From Metellina segmentata (Eukaryota > Arthropoda > Arachnida > Araneae > Tetragnathidae), in contig OX375876.1 of NCBI GenBank assembly GCA_947359465.1, positions 121,639,444 to 121,703,443 on the forward strand: a DNA stretch of 64,000 nt. Direction: 5' to 3'. A model generated the notes under the pieces. It saw only the letters and a program-made list of their open reading frames with translations, was not told the origin of the DNA and did no database searches. Positions 23,400 to 33,800 of the stretch are shown here, in pieces. The translations under genes and the position numbers were made by a program. Within the stretch, counting starts at the first letter, position 1. Every line of letters starts with the position of its first letter.

Positions 23400-24580
23400 A
23401 GAACCTCTGAAACCCGCCTACATTTTTATTAACCCTCGTTACTACTTATTTGCTTTATTTTATTAATTGTGTCACTGTGTCAGCTGATCAATGTGAACGC
23501 TTGATTGTTATTTCTTTTCTTCATAATTTACACACAATTTATACATGCCTTGAGTATTTTTTTCATTAAAGTTGCACTTTGTTCAACCTGATCCCGAATA
23601 AAAATATTTTTTTATTCCGAAATCTGTGCTGCAATTTTAGTTGAAAATTGGGCATTCATCGCTCGAACTAGCCCTTTCTATGCAAAAAACAAGGATTTCT
23701 TAAGGTAGTGCAAAGTCTCCCGAACCCCAGGGAGACATATTTTCAAAGTTCAACAAAATAAAAAATATATATAACACATGTTTTTTAAGTTTTTCAGATC
23801 ACGAATGCGTTTACTATAATGCAAATAATGGATTCATATCAAGAAATAGGGATTTAAAAACTGATTTAGCACAAGAAAAACTTCCAAAATTTCCTAAATG
23901 ATATCAAAAATTGGAGCAAAGTAATCCCATATCACGGTACTAGTTTGTAATAGGTAATTGGGTGCTTAGATTACACACCCTATTACATTTTTAATCCAAA
24001 ATTCATAGAATTCTTGAATGAAAGCCATTCTCGACACATAACCTAATTTCCCGTAAACAATGAAAACTTTTAATACGTAACTTCGCCATTAATGCAGGTA
24101 AATTTCCGCATATTTTTCCTGGCATTTCTCAAATAAAAATGTACATATTCTCGAAGCAAAGACTTTATAAGGGTAATATTTTCTTCTGTATACTAAGAAA
24201 ATGTTCCATGCTTGGTTAATTTTAGCAGAGTAAAAAGTCATAAATTTCTGGGAAATTATTACGGCGTCTTGTAATTAGAAGGCAAAATTATGCACCGAAA
24301 AGAGCATTATATTTTTATTAAACTCCAGCTTTTATTAAATTTTTGTTTCCTTGATCCTTTTGGCGAGTATATTTAGCCCAGTTGTTTCGTAGTACGAGAT
24401 GATGGGAATACTACATCACGTTCCTTTAGTTGTAAATTATTTCTTTAAGTGGTTGCATTAAAACAGTATTTCTGAGGAAAATTGTCTCTTTTCATGACTT
24501 GAATGTTTCAATAGATACGTAACTTTTAGATACTAAAATTTATTAGCAACTCACATTTAATATATTCGCATTCTATAACA
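23400..24580. other. AT-rich noncoding stretch
   Basis: No gene, RNA or repeat recognised. Confidence 0.5.
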
Positions 24581-24583
24581 CAT

Positions 24584-24850
24584 AGACATTATCTTGTTGA
24601 AAAGTAAGTCCGGTGCGTTGTTAAAGGAACGGTAACACAACCGGTCGGTAGAATGTAGTCTACGTACCTCTGTGCCGTAAGTGTGCCAGAAATGACTTCC
24701 ATAGGGGTCCGGCTATTAAAGGAGATGGCACCCCAGACCATAACGCTCTGTTGTGTGCATGTGTGGCATGCGATAGTAAAGGTAGGACCCCCACGATGCC
24801 CTGGACGTCTTCAGCACTGCCTGGCACGCATTTACTGGCACGTGCAATGA
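24584..24850 (-). pseudogene. Tc1-like transposase fragment (central catalytic part)
   Basis: The minus strand reads, with one or two frame shifts, QSVMVWGAISFNSRTPMEVI followed by SGTLTAQRYVDYIL and, near 24586-24599, a QQDN word. This is the strand before the second catalytic Asp of Tc1-type transposases (VMVWG...GTLTAQRYVD.IL...FQQDNA). Only about 85 codons remain. No terminal repeats were found around it. It sits 100 bp from the tail of the CR1-like LINE. Confidence 0.75.
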
Positions 24851-25087
24851 CAAAATAGTTTGTTTTAAAATTGAATGTATTAGTTTACATACAGAGAAAA
24901 CAAATGTAACCCATTTTCATTGATGCATCGATTTATAACAGCTCTTTTTTAATAAAAAATACAAATACAAATATTGACGACCAGCTACAGGCTCAAGCCC
25001 AACAAGGCTGGTCCTTTGTTTATGAATTCCCCAATTCCCACTGACTTTCCAATTGTATCTTAAATTCGTACACTCCCTTTGAATTAA

Positions 25088-25732
25088 CTATATTTTCTGG
25101 CAACGCGTTCCACAACTGTCTATTACCCAATTAAAATAGTAGTTTTTCCTTAAATCACGATTAAAATGTGTCTTATTCAATTTATACCCATGGCCCCTTG
25201 TTCTGTTATCCCTATTGAAATTTAAGTCCTCTGTGTCCCCTTGTTTTACAAACTTGAAAAGCTGAATCAAATCCCCCCTCCTTCTTCTTCTTTCCAGTGT
25301 ATACATGTTTAGCTTACTTAAACGCTCATTATAGTCGAAATTTGCTAGTCCCTTTATTATTTTTGTAGCTCTGTGCTGAACCCTTTCAATTAATTCTATA
25401 TCCTTTCTCATATATGGAGCCCAGAATTGTACAGCATATTCTAGATGTGGTCTTACTAAACCCTTATATAACGGGAAGATAATATTCTTATCCCTTGAAG
25501 TTACAGTCTTTTTAATGTACCCCAATAACCTATTAGCCTTTTTACCTGCAGCTGAACATGGGTGACCCATTTTAAAATCCCTTTGAATTATCACCCCAAG
25601 ATCCTTGACTGTTTCTCCCTCCTTTACCTTTACTCCCTGCAGACAGTACTCGGCTCCACTGTTCCTGTAACCCATATGCAGAACTTGACATTTCCCTACA
25701 TTAAATGACATACCCCATTTTACAGCCCATTC
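25088..25732 (-). pseudogene. CR1-like reverse transcriptase, C-terminal part
   Basis: The 207-aa open frame from 25711 starts with FNVGKCQVLHMGYRN, then KDLGVIIQRDFK, then RPHLEYAVQFWAPY and IERVQHRATKIIKG. These are the thumb and connection blocks that follow the ADD motif in CR1/L2-type LINEs. In the ancestral element it was continuous with 27807-28475: the codons EWAVKWGM bridge the insertion point. It lost its catalytic half when the I-clade LINE inserted. It ends in a natural position close to the 3' tail. Confidence 0.85.
25722..25732 (+). repeat. 11-bp target duplication, left copy
   Basis: ACAGCCCATTC here and at 27796-27806 flank the inserted I-clade LINE exactly. Confidence 0.9.
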
Positions 25733-25984
25733 TACTATTCATGGATGGGGAAAAATTGCAGCCTCTGTTTGTCACGAGGACCAGAGCACCTAAAAAATAG
25801 GTAGAGGACCGACTTGGCTCTTGGCGGTATCCTATTTAGTCTGGCTCCTATCCTACGAGGACCTGTCCGGCTTGGGATACCCTGCCGGTAGTTAAACAAC
25901 CGCCGGTATAGCTCCCAGGGTTGTCAGAGCACGCAAGCCCCTCCAGCACGTCAAGCTAAGGATACCATTGGGAAGTAAAGTTTA

Positions 25985-26817
25985 ACAATTCCCTCTCCAG
26001 AAGTTTTAGGATCTTTCAGGGGGTACCTCAAGGATCAGTACTGAGTCCAACTTTGTTCTCACTTTACTTATCTGGTATTGAGAGTATCATCAAGAGGAAA
26101 TGTGAGGTCGGTGCTTTCGCGGATGATATTGTCCTTTGGAAGTCGGACTCTGATGTGTTAAAATTGGAGAGAGACATTAATCTTGTCCTTAAGGACATTC
26201 GGAATTTTTCTGAAGACCACAAACTTTGTTTCAACCCAACTAAGTCTACGGTTAGCTTCTTCACAACCAATAGAAAGCTATATAATTTACATTCTAATAT
26301 CTCATTGAATGATCAACCACTAGCTGTGGATAAACATCCAAAGTATTTGGGATTCGTGTTGGACCCTGAAATTCTTGGAAACAAACATATTGATCATCTT
26401 GTACTGAAGGCAAGAAACAGACTCAGCATATTAAGGTTTATCTCAGGGCGTGATTGGGGTGCGGATGCTAGCATAGTTAGAAACACGTATATCTCACTAA
26501 TCAGACCCATCCTGGAGTATGGAATTCCAATTTACTGTTGCGCCTCTGCTACAAATCTTCAGAAACTTGAAAAGGTCCAGCTTAGCGCTGCTCGGATCAT
26601 TACTGGTCTGAGAAACACATGTCCCAGGGATATTGTGCTTTTTGAGGCTGACATTCAGCCCCTTAACCTTAGGAGACGTGCATGCCTAACAAATACTACT
26701 ACAAACTCAGCGGACTTGGTTCTCAAAATCGTACTTCTACCTACTTCAAAGACTAGTATAATAACCAGAGACTCAGGAGAAATAGTCCCTTTAGCCAAAT
26801 GGTCTCTTTTAATCTAG
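25985..26817 (+). pseudogene. I-clade LINE reverse transcriptase, C-terminal two thirds
   Basis: The frame reads FQGVPQGSVLSPTLFSLYLS, then GAFADDIVLW with the catalytic Asp pair, then KHPKYLGFVLDPEIL, LIRPILEYGIPIYC and KLEKVQLSAARIITGL. This order (palm blocks, then thumb) is that of I/Jockey-type enzymes. The palm block with the first Asp was lost in the deletion. A frame shift near 26800 separates it from the RNase H part. It is a dead copy, although the open frame itself is 250 codons long. Confidence 0.85.
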
Positions 26818-26984
26818 TTGAAAGTGCTGTAGAACCACATCACTTGACACAATGTCTTGAGCCAACGGACGATCTTGACGGTGTCTTTTTTCATTCTGAC
26901 TTGCCTGTACATGTGAACAAACAAACAAATCTTCCTGCCTATCTAAGGCAAATATCTCTTGAGAGAATTGGAGAGATTACAAGA

Positions 26985-27442
26985 AACGCCGTTCGGGTTT
27001 ATACGGATGGCAGTAGAGACGATTGTAATCGATCTGGCAGTGGATTTTACATCAAATTGCAAGACCATGACTTAAGAATTCAGAGGAGAAACCCGACTAC
27101 TGTTCAGTATTTCGCAGTGAGCTAATAGCCATTGATGAAGGCCTTGAATCTCTTGTGTTTCTTCCCCCCCCCCCTAGAAACGAGATATGGATTCTGTCTG
27201 ATAGTAGAGGTGCAATACAGCACTTGACCAATTGGCAAAGTGTGAGAGATAGTGTTGGAGTGTCAATTCTCAACAAGTTAAAACGGCTTTCCATATCGCA
27301 TCGGATTCATCTGCAGTGGATTCCTTCCCACGTCGAACTTGAGGGAAATGAGATTGCGGACACTTTGGCCAAGGCTGGTGCTTGTGAGGCCTCGGTGCCG
27401 TCAGCACCCCCCGCACCTTTTTGGAGATCTTCTCAAAAATAA
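26985..27442 (+). pseudogene. I-clade LINE RNase H domain
   Basis: RVYTDGSRDDCNRSGSGFYI (first catalytic Asp in TDGS), then after a shift the segment with ELIAIDEGLE, then IWILSDSRGAIQHL (second Asp in SDS) and LQWIPSHVELEGNEIADTLA (His and final Asp). RNase H after the polymerase is the hallmark of the I group of LINEs. It removes the RNA strand after first-strand synthesis. A C-run near 27165-27175 marks one frame break. Confidence 0.85.
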
Positions 27443-27479
27443 AACACAAGAATAAGACCACTTTTAATGTCCCCCCAGA

Positions 27480-27759
27480 GCACCCATGGTATCACTGTTC
27501 ACGACCTGGAGGCTCCCTGGTTCAAGGTTTCAATAGGCAGGACCAAACTATTCTTGCCCGCTTTCGAAGTGGTCACCTTAAATCAATGAAATTTTCCTAA
27601 GGATCCAAGATCTTTGAGATTTGTAACAACCGTTCCACTGAGCAGGCTTCGCCTCACCACATCCTCTCGTGCCTGAGGCTCTCCAAACAGGACTTGACTG
27701 ACGATCCATTGACGGTGTTGGATTTTTTGAGGGTGTATAACGTCATGGACCTGGTCTAG
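27480..27759 (+). pseudogene. I-clade LINE C-terminal Cys/His segment
   Basis: In broken frames the sequence reads ARFRSGHLKSM, then an ASPHHILSCLRLSKQDL-like segment and DFLRVYNVMDLV before a stop at 27757. The same ending is found in better frame at 45184-45529. The pattern (Cys-x2-Cys...His...Cys) is a zinc-binding tail common to this LINE type. Confidence 0.75.
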
Positions 27760-27795
27760 CACTGCTGGCCAATAGGGGCGTGCAACAACAACAAC

Positions 27796-27806
27796 ACAGC
27801 CCATTC
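27796..27806 (+). repeat. 11-bp target duplication, right copy
   Basis: ACAGCCCATTC, identical to 25722-25732. Confidence 0.9.
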
Positions 27807-28475
27807 GGATATCTTATCAAAATCCCCTTGTAAATTCTCTATCTGTAACTTGGTATCCTATGTCCCCCATATTTTTAAGTCATCTGCAAATATACTGATT
27901 CTATTCTTGATCCCCTGACCTATATCATTTATGAAAATTATAAATAAAATTGGTCCCAAAACTGATCCCTGAGGCACCCCACTTATAACTTCTGTCCACT
28001 GTGAATAATTTACTTTTACCTGCACTCTCTGCTTTCTACCCAATAACCAATTCTTTATCCATATCAATGTTTTTCCCTGAATCCCCTGCCTTTCCAATTT
28101 AAACAGTAATGCCTCATGAGGTACTTTATCAAAAGCCTTTTGAAAATCTATGTACATGATATCCACACTGCTCTTATTATCCAGCTCCTCAGTAATTTTT
28201 TCGTAGAACTTCAAAAGGTTTGTAGAGCAGGATCTGCCCTTCCTAAACCCATACTGATTCTCTGATAACAGTCCCCCCTCCTCCAAGTATAACATTATAT
28301 GCTTTTTTAACAGATATTCAAATATTTTGCAAATTACTGATGTTAGACTTACTGGTCTATAGTTGCACGGATCACTTTGTATTCCCTTTTTGAAAAATGG
28401 AGTTATGTTGGCCAACTTCCAATCCATTGGTACCCAACCCGTGCTATATGTTGAATTAAATATTTTCTCACAGTT
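27807..28475 (-). pseudogene. CR1-like reverse transcriptase, N-terminal part
   Basis: The frame includes TGWVPMDWKLANITPFFKKG, PVSLTSVICKIFE, SENQYGFRKGRSC, IDFQKAFDKVPH with the first catalytic Asp, SGVPQGSVLGPILF and IFADDLKIWG with the Asp-Asp pair of the polymerase site. It copies RNA into DNA at the target site in live elements. The internal Met at 28427 is not a true start. A stop (TAG) follows GT at 27858, after which the same frame continues to SEWA, where the inserted LINE begins. Residues of all seven polymerase blocks seen here are intact apart from that stop. Confidence 0.85.
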
Positions 28476-28499
28476 TTAAGTGAACTTTTAACTGATATA

Positions 28500-29420
28500 C
28501 TATTGTGATCAAAATGTATCCGGAATACTTTCTTTAAAATACATATGTAGTAGATATCGTCTGTAAACTTTAATCAAATATTTTTACGACTTATATAAAC
28601 ATGTGGGAACAATCAGGGATTTGCTTAATTTTATCGTCTGTAATTAAATTTGTTTTGATTATACAGAAGAGTTTTCACTTCGTCGATTTTCCAAAATGTC
28701 GAATGTAATAGAGCAAAGAACATTCATTCAATTTTGTTTCCGCAATAGAATTTCTGCTCCAAACACATTTGAAATAGTTACAAAAATCTTTTATGGACGA
28801 CTGTTTATCAAAAACAACAGTATTTGATTGGTATAAAAAGTTTATAGAAGGTAGAAGAATCCGTCGTATACGATTCGCGATCTGGTAGACCATCCACTTC
28901 GACTAAAGATCAACATGTCAATCAGGTCAGAGAATTGGTTCTTAGGGATCGTCGTTTAATAATAAAAGACATTATTGAACAAGTTCCTATGTCATTCGTC
29001 GAAACGACAGGTCGAAAAGGACCTGCATTGTGGCGAGATAACTCATGGGTTTTGCATCACGATAATACGCCTTCGCACAATGTCATTATTCGTGATATTT
29101 TGACAAAGCATACAACAAATACGGCTCCAGAAGCTCCGTATTCACCTGATGTGGCATTGTGGGACTGTTTTTTATATCCTCGGGTGAAACTCCCTCTTAG
29201 GGTCACCGTTTTGAGACCATTGATGCAATAAAATAAAATTCGATACGAACCCTGAAGAACAAAAAAAAAAACTTCAAGGCATGTTTTGAGGATTAGAAAA
29301 AATGTTGGCAGAAGTGCGTTGAAGTCGGAGGAGATTATTTTGAAGGAGATGTAATTAATTTTTACCAATAAATTGATACCTTTTGTTGACAGCATTTCCG
29401 TTACTTTTTGATCAGAGTAG
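28500..29420 (+). mobile_element. DD34D-type mariner element, deletion copy
   Basis: The left end CTATTGTGATCAAAATGTAT and the reverse complement of the right end (CTACTCTGATCAAAAAGTAA) match as imperfect inverted repeats, and each end is bordered by TA, the target of mariner. Length is 921 bp, against about 1.3 kb for complete mariners. It lies against the truncated 5' end of the CR1-like LINE. Confidence 0.75.
28696..29231 (+). pseudogene. Mariner transposase, N and C parts with middle deleted
   Basis: From the ATG at 28696 the sequence reads MSNVIEQRTFIQFCFRN. Then, over frame shifts, it reads DCLSKTTVFDWYKKFIEG and SRSGRPSTSTKDQHV (the mariner helix-turn-helix and its Gly-Arg-Pro hook), then LVLRDRRLIIKDIIEQV. 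The frame jumps directly to ALWRDNSWVLHHDNTPSHN with the second catalytic Asp, then PYSPDVALWDCFLYPRVKLP. The first catalytic Asp and about 100 residues are gone. Confidence 0.8.
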
Positions 29421-29429
29421 TACGTTGTT

Positions 29430-30180
29430 TAAATACAGCTTCAACTCAAAAAGTAGGCAAACTGACATGTTGTACAATGTGACTTCGGTGAGAAGGCACC
29501 ATTCGTTCATAGTAGGATAGCCTAGCAAGAGAAAGGGTTGCCGTACTTAAAATCATGTATTGTGACCAATATTGGTGATTATTTACTTCCACACCTTGTT
29601 AAGGTAACATGAGAGAATGAAATAGTTTACAGAACCCCCCCCAATACAACAAATGTGGGAACGTTTAGTTTAAATTTAATTTACCCTCAAAATTAACAAA
29701 TAGACTTATCGAAAACCATGTAACGAATGCCAACACGTCAGAGCAGGATTATATCATATGTTTAGTCGATATTTTTAACAAACAGATGACACCCTAAAAC
29801 AGCAGCGTGGTAACTTAGTCGTGGATCCCATAGACGTCAAAGACGTTTTACTGTAATTTCATACAGTTTGTATTTTGAGAGATAATATTTTAGTGCTCCA
29901 TGATATAAAATAAAGAAAGATATAAATATGAAGTTTTAGGAAATATTTTATGTGAAAAAAAGGTTAAATGGGTACTGTTGGTGGTTACGATCAACATATA
30001 GAAATATGAGGGTTAAGACCTCAGCTACTCATATCAGATCTGAATATTTGATGCAATAGCAAAACAATGCGTTTCAATTTTTATATTAAAAAAAAAATAT
30101 TACTAAAAGTAGTATGCAAATATTGATTTCTTGACGTGCTGCTATTTGAACAACTGATAAAGAAGTAATCTGTATTCCTA
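29430..30180. other. AT-rich noncoding stretch
   Basis: Nothing recognised. Confidence 0.5.
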
Positions 30181-30183
30181 TAG

Positions 30184-30490
30184 TTGGTAGGTAGTACAAG
30201 TAACGTCACACTGAAGAATCAACACGACGAGCTATCGGCAAAGGTCCGGGATCAATACGAAGGACAAAAATCCAAGGACTACACTCCGTAACTTTCAATC
30301 ACGGTCAAATGACAAGGTCAATACCTCAGCTGGCACCCCACTATCCAATCTTCCACATCACACCAACATGAGAACATTTAATGTGCAACCAGCCCCACGA
30401 ACATTGCGGTCTTATGTTGGATCGAGTTTCGAAATCGTAACCATCCAGTTGCTAATCGGCTACACTTCCAAAGACCTACCGCGGTCCGTC
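30184..30490 (-). mobile_element. SINE-like repeat, near full length
   Basis: This is one of the best-preserved copies. On the minus strand it runs CGGACCGCGGTAGGTCTTTG (A-box-like), GGTTACGATTTCGAAACTCG (B-box-like), GTGCCAGCTGAGGTATTGAC, TTGACCGTGATTGAAAG, GTATTGATCCCGGACC, GTGTGACGTTACTTGTACTA and a CTACC-rich end. About 305 bp, with no coding capacity. The layout (tRNA-like head, unrelated body, short simple tail) is that of a tRNA-derived SINE. Confidence 0.7.
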
Positions 30491-30499
30491 CTTCTCCCT

Positions 30500-32370
30500 A
30501 TTACATAAAAAATCTATAAAATGCATTGTAAAAATTAAAAAGTTGTTACAAATCTAATTAATTTATCTAAATGATTTACACATTTCAAAATACACTAACC
30601 GATAATTCACTTTTTACAAGTGTAAGTGCAACTGATATTTACACTTATGTGTGAGGAACCGTGAACTCCAAACAAGTTCGAAAACATCTGCTCTAAAAAT
30701 GATAAATGGAACGGAAATGGCGAAATAAATGCGGAGGATGTGGAATATTATTTCTTTTTTTTCAGTTAGAGTTCCACAGATAATAGTGTGATTCAATTCG
30801 GATCTTTGAAAAGTAACGCAAATTTAAAAATGATCGACTCGACTCACGAATAACTTAGAAAATGAATTATTTGCTCCGGCTTTATCTTTCTCGGATGATA
30901 ATCGTGAAAGTTTTGAAGATATTATTCCTGTTTTTCAGTCAATGACCAGTCTTGAAAGTCTCTCTTGGTGCATCACCTTTCTCTTGTTCCCATACAAGTA
31001 CATTGCATCTGTTCAGCCAGTATATTATAATAATGATTTGCAATGAAATGCATTAGTTGCTTTTCTGGTAATCAGAGAATCCCAAATATAGAATTAAATT
31101 GTTGCATATTAGTTTTTCTATTGCACACATGGAGACAAAATGTTAGAAAAATGTTGGAATTTATTAATAGACTAAGGATAATACAAACCTACAAAGAACA
31201 TGGATTGCCTTTTCTCTTTTACAATCCTCTAATTCTTCCAAATGTAAAATAAAAATGGTATCACATTCCATATCACGGAACATTTTGCACTTGTATAAAT
31301 AAGTTATAATCAGTAATATTTTTGTATATGTGACCAATAAATGAGGCTATCAGAGAAAAAGTGGCCTACCCACAAAGCCCCGAAAATTTTATAGTTACCC
31401 TTTATAATAAGTTGTATCTTTTTTGAAGTGTGCAGATTCAAGTCTTCTAAGATTACAAAGAAACTTAGTGTTGATCACGGAAAAACAGATTTTCGGAACC
31501 TCAGATCATATTGTGGATAACTAAAAATATATATAAAAAAAGTGGTAAGAAAATCACATTCATATCCATTGGGTAGGTTGGTGTGACAGCCTCAAATATT
31601 ATAACAAGACACAACAAAGTTTTACAAGTACGTTAGCAGCAGTTCCAGACGCATAGTTAAAAATAAATTCGCGGAAATCTTGTACGCACTCACACATAAT
31701 TTTGAGCAGGCTTAATTAAAATAGCCTTCCAACTCAAATCAAAAGAGTAAACTCTCATTTACTATGTGTTGCATATTTCCTTTGAGTGTTTATATTATGA
31801 GTGCTGTGTTTACTGTTTTCAGTCAGTTACAGCTGGCTAATGCAATCTCTTATAATACGCAGCAATTGAACCAGTTGCCTCTGAATCTTTACCCTGCTCG
31901 TATCGTTCTTATACTTGTCTATGGCAATGTCTTGTTGCATTAAATGATGGACTTGGAGTACACTCGTATTTCTACATTACAAGACATACCACTATGTAAT
32001 GACATAAAATACTATTCTTGATGGAAAAAGAAAAACGCATAATCTTTGAATTAGAATTTGACTTTATAATCATAGAATTAAGTAGATTTCAAAGATACTT
32101 ACATAAGCCGACTTACAGAATCGATTGGTTGATTGTGTTTAGGTTTTATGGCGTAAAGACCATATTTAGTCAAGTTACGCTAAATACAAGACGACAACGT
32201 CAAGTAACGAATGTCAGAACGTTAAAAAAAACGTTTGGGATATAGTTGTGGAATTGAAGCAGATATAGATCCCTTGGAGTGTCCCGCGAACCTCGTGTTT
32301 ACAAAAAACAGTACACCCCGTGAGAAAAGAAAGTATCACTTGAGTACCTCGGGTCCTTGAATCCCAAAAC
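30500..32370. other. AT-rich noncoding stretch
   Basis: No gene or repeat family recognised. Confidence 0.5.
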
Positions 32371-32377
32371 ACTTGAG

Positions 32378-32606
32378 GGTAGATAGATGGTTATTTTATC
32401 AACGTCACACTGTAGCAACACAACGGTATATTGACGACCGTCCGGGAACAAACCCGAAGGGAAATATCCGAGAACATCACCTCGTAATAATGATCCACGC
32501 TCAGATGACGAGGTCACACTTGAGCTGGTATACCACTCTCCAAACGTCCACAACAAGTCAACGTGAGAACATTTGAAGCCACGACAGGTTTAACGTGCAC
32601 TTCCTA
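32378..32606 (-). mobile_element. SINE-like repeat, partial
   Basis: Same family as 30184-30490. Landmarks on the plus strand are AACGTCACACTGTAGCAACA, GGTCCGGGA-like words, ACTCTCCAAACGTCCACAAC and GTGAGAACATTTGAAG. The tRNA-like head is lost. Confidence 0.65.
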
Positions 32607-32609
32607 TCT

Positions 32610-33140
32610 ATACATTTGTAGGAGATGCCAAACTGAATATATTAAGGATGTGTTATATCATTGTCCCCAACAAACAACCTTTGAGCAAAAAAAATTTGCT
32701 TCCAAAGATTCCTACTTGGCAGAGTCAAAAACGAAAGTCTCAAATTGTTAAAAAGTTATACATTATAACATGATACATACGATAGCAAAATGTAGTCCTT
32801 TAATTAAATAAAATAGCCTTCAAAGATTGGTAATAAAAAATACAACTTATTCAGGAAGACACACATTACAACATTACTGTAAAGAAAAACAAAATACGAT
32901 CGTTAACAGAATAAAATAGCTTTTAAACATACTTGCATAAGCCTACTTGGAGAAATGGTAAAGCAAAAGTGAACCCATTAAGGATGACATAGTATAACGT
33001 CATTACACGGGAAAATAAAGTCCATTCTCTAAACGCAAATAAATAACCCTCGCCAGATACTTTCAATAACCTACTTTTGAATCGAAAGTGCGGAAAACTG
33101 AACTTATTAAGGATGATACATCATACCATTACTTCACGAA
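32610..33140. repeat. Degenerate tandem repeat, period about 100-125 bp
   Basis: Blocks starting AAATAGCCTTCAAAG (32811), AAATAGCTTTTAAAC (32914) and AAATAACCCTCGCC (33040) share an interior ATTAAGGATGA word and CATTAC ends. Divergence is high and unit length varies. Confidence 0.35.
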
Positions 33141-33144
33141 GAGA

Positions 33145-33800
33145 CGACGAAGTTCTTGACTTTTCGGGTAAGCTCTGGCACACCGTTAAACGTCGCGGAT
33201 TCCGCAGAACACGAGTACTCCAATCCTCATCCAAAACTGTTCTGCAGCAATTTATTCTCTTGTAGGATTTTTCAAGTGGAATTTGTTTCAAACGGCTGCA
33301 AACAGCAGTCGTAACGAAATTTAGCCATTACGAGTCCACTGGAAAAGAAAGCCCAGATCATTCATCACAACGTCTTTCTTCCGAAGAAGGTGCGAGAAAA
33401 TGGATTTTGTTCGGGGTTCTTTTGAGTTGGTCGGTGAGACAACTGTGAAAGGGGGCATTGTTTTCCCGACAACTCGCCCGGATCTTGTATGCGATTGACA
33501 CTTTTGCAGCAGAAAAGAGTGCTAAAGACAGGAAAGGAAGCGTCATTAATTTCCATAAGACAAAGGCTTCCGACTACCTACGATCGCTTTACGCTTTCTT
33601 TGCTTGCAATTGAAAGTCTGACTTCTTCCATTTGAAATGATTCGCTACTAATTGTGTCGATCAATGTTTTACTCAATCATTTATAATGGTCACTTCCGTT
33701 GAAAGGTGTTAGGTCTACTATTTATTTCTTCCGTGTAATACAACATCTTCGGGTTCGTCGCAGCTCAGTGGGTTTGTACACTGCGCTGCTTAGAAATATA
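33145..33800. other. Noncoding stretch
   Basis: Nothing recognised between the degenerate repeat and the 22-bp minisatellite. Confidence 0.45.

Larger units (their letters stand above)
25733..27795 (+). mobile_element. I-clade LINE, internal deletion copy, nested in CR1-like LINE
   Basis: The insert lies between two copies of ACAGCCCATTC and ends in GTGCAACAACAACAAC, a CAA-repeat tail. The first 240 bp are GC-richer and look like an untranslated leader. They join directly to reverse transcriptase sequence just before the GVPQGSVLSP block, so ORF1, the endonuclease and the first half of the polymerase are missing. Polymerase, RNase H and a Cys/His tail follow in order but in three frames. A shorter copy of the same family with the same kind of tail lies at 45183-45566. 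Confidence 0.85.
24957..28495 (-). mobile_element. CR1-like LINE, 5'-truncated, interrupted
   Basis: On the minus strand a reverse transcriptase frame begins near 28475, is broken by a foreign insertion (25733-27806 including one duplication copy), resumes at 25732 and ends at 25088. A short 3' part ends in ATTTGTATTTGTATTTTTT at about 24957-24972, a microsatellite-like tail typical of CR1-type elements. The first ORF and endonuclease are missing. A mariner element abuts the 5' end. Confidence 0.85.
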
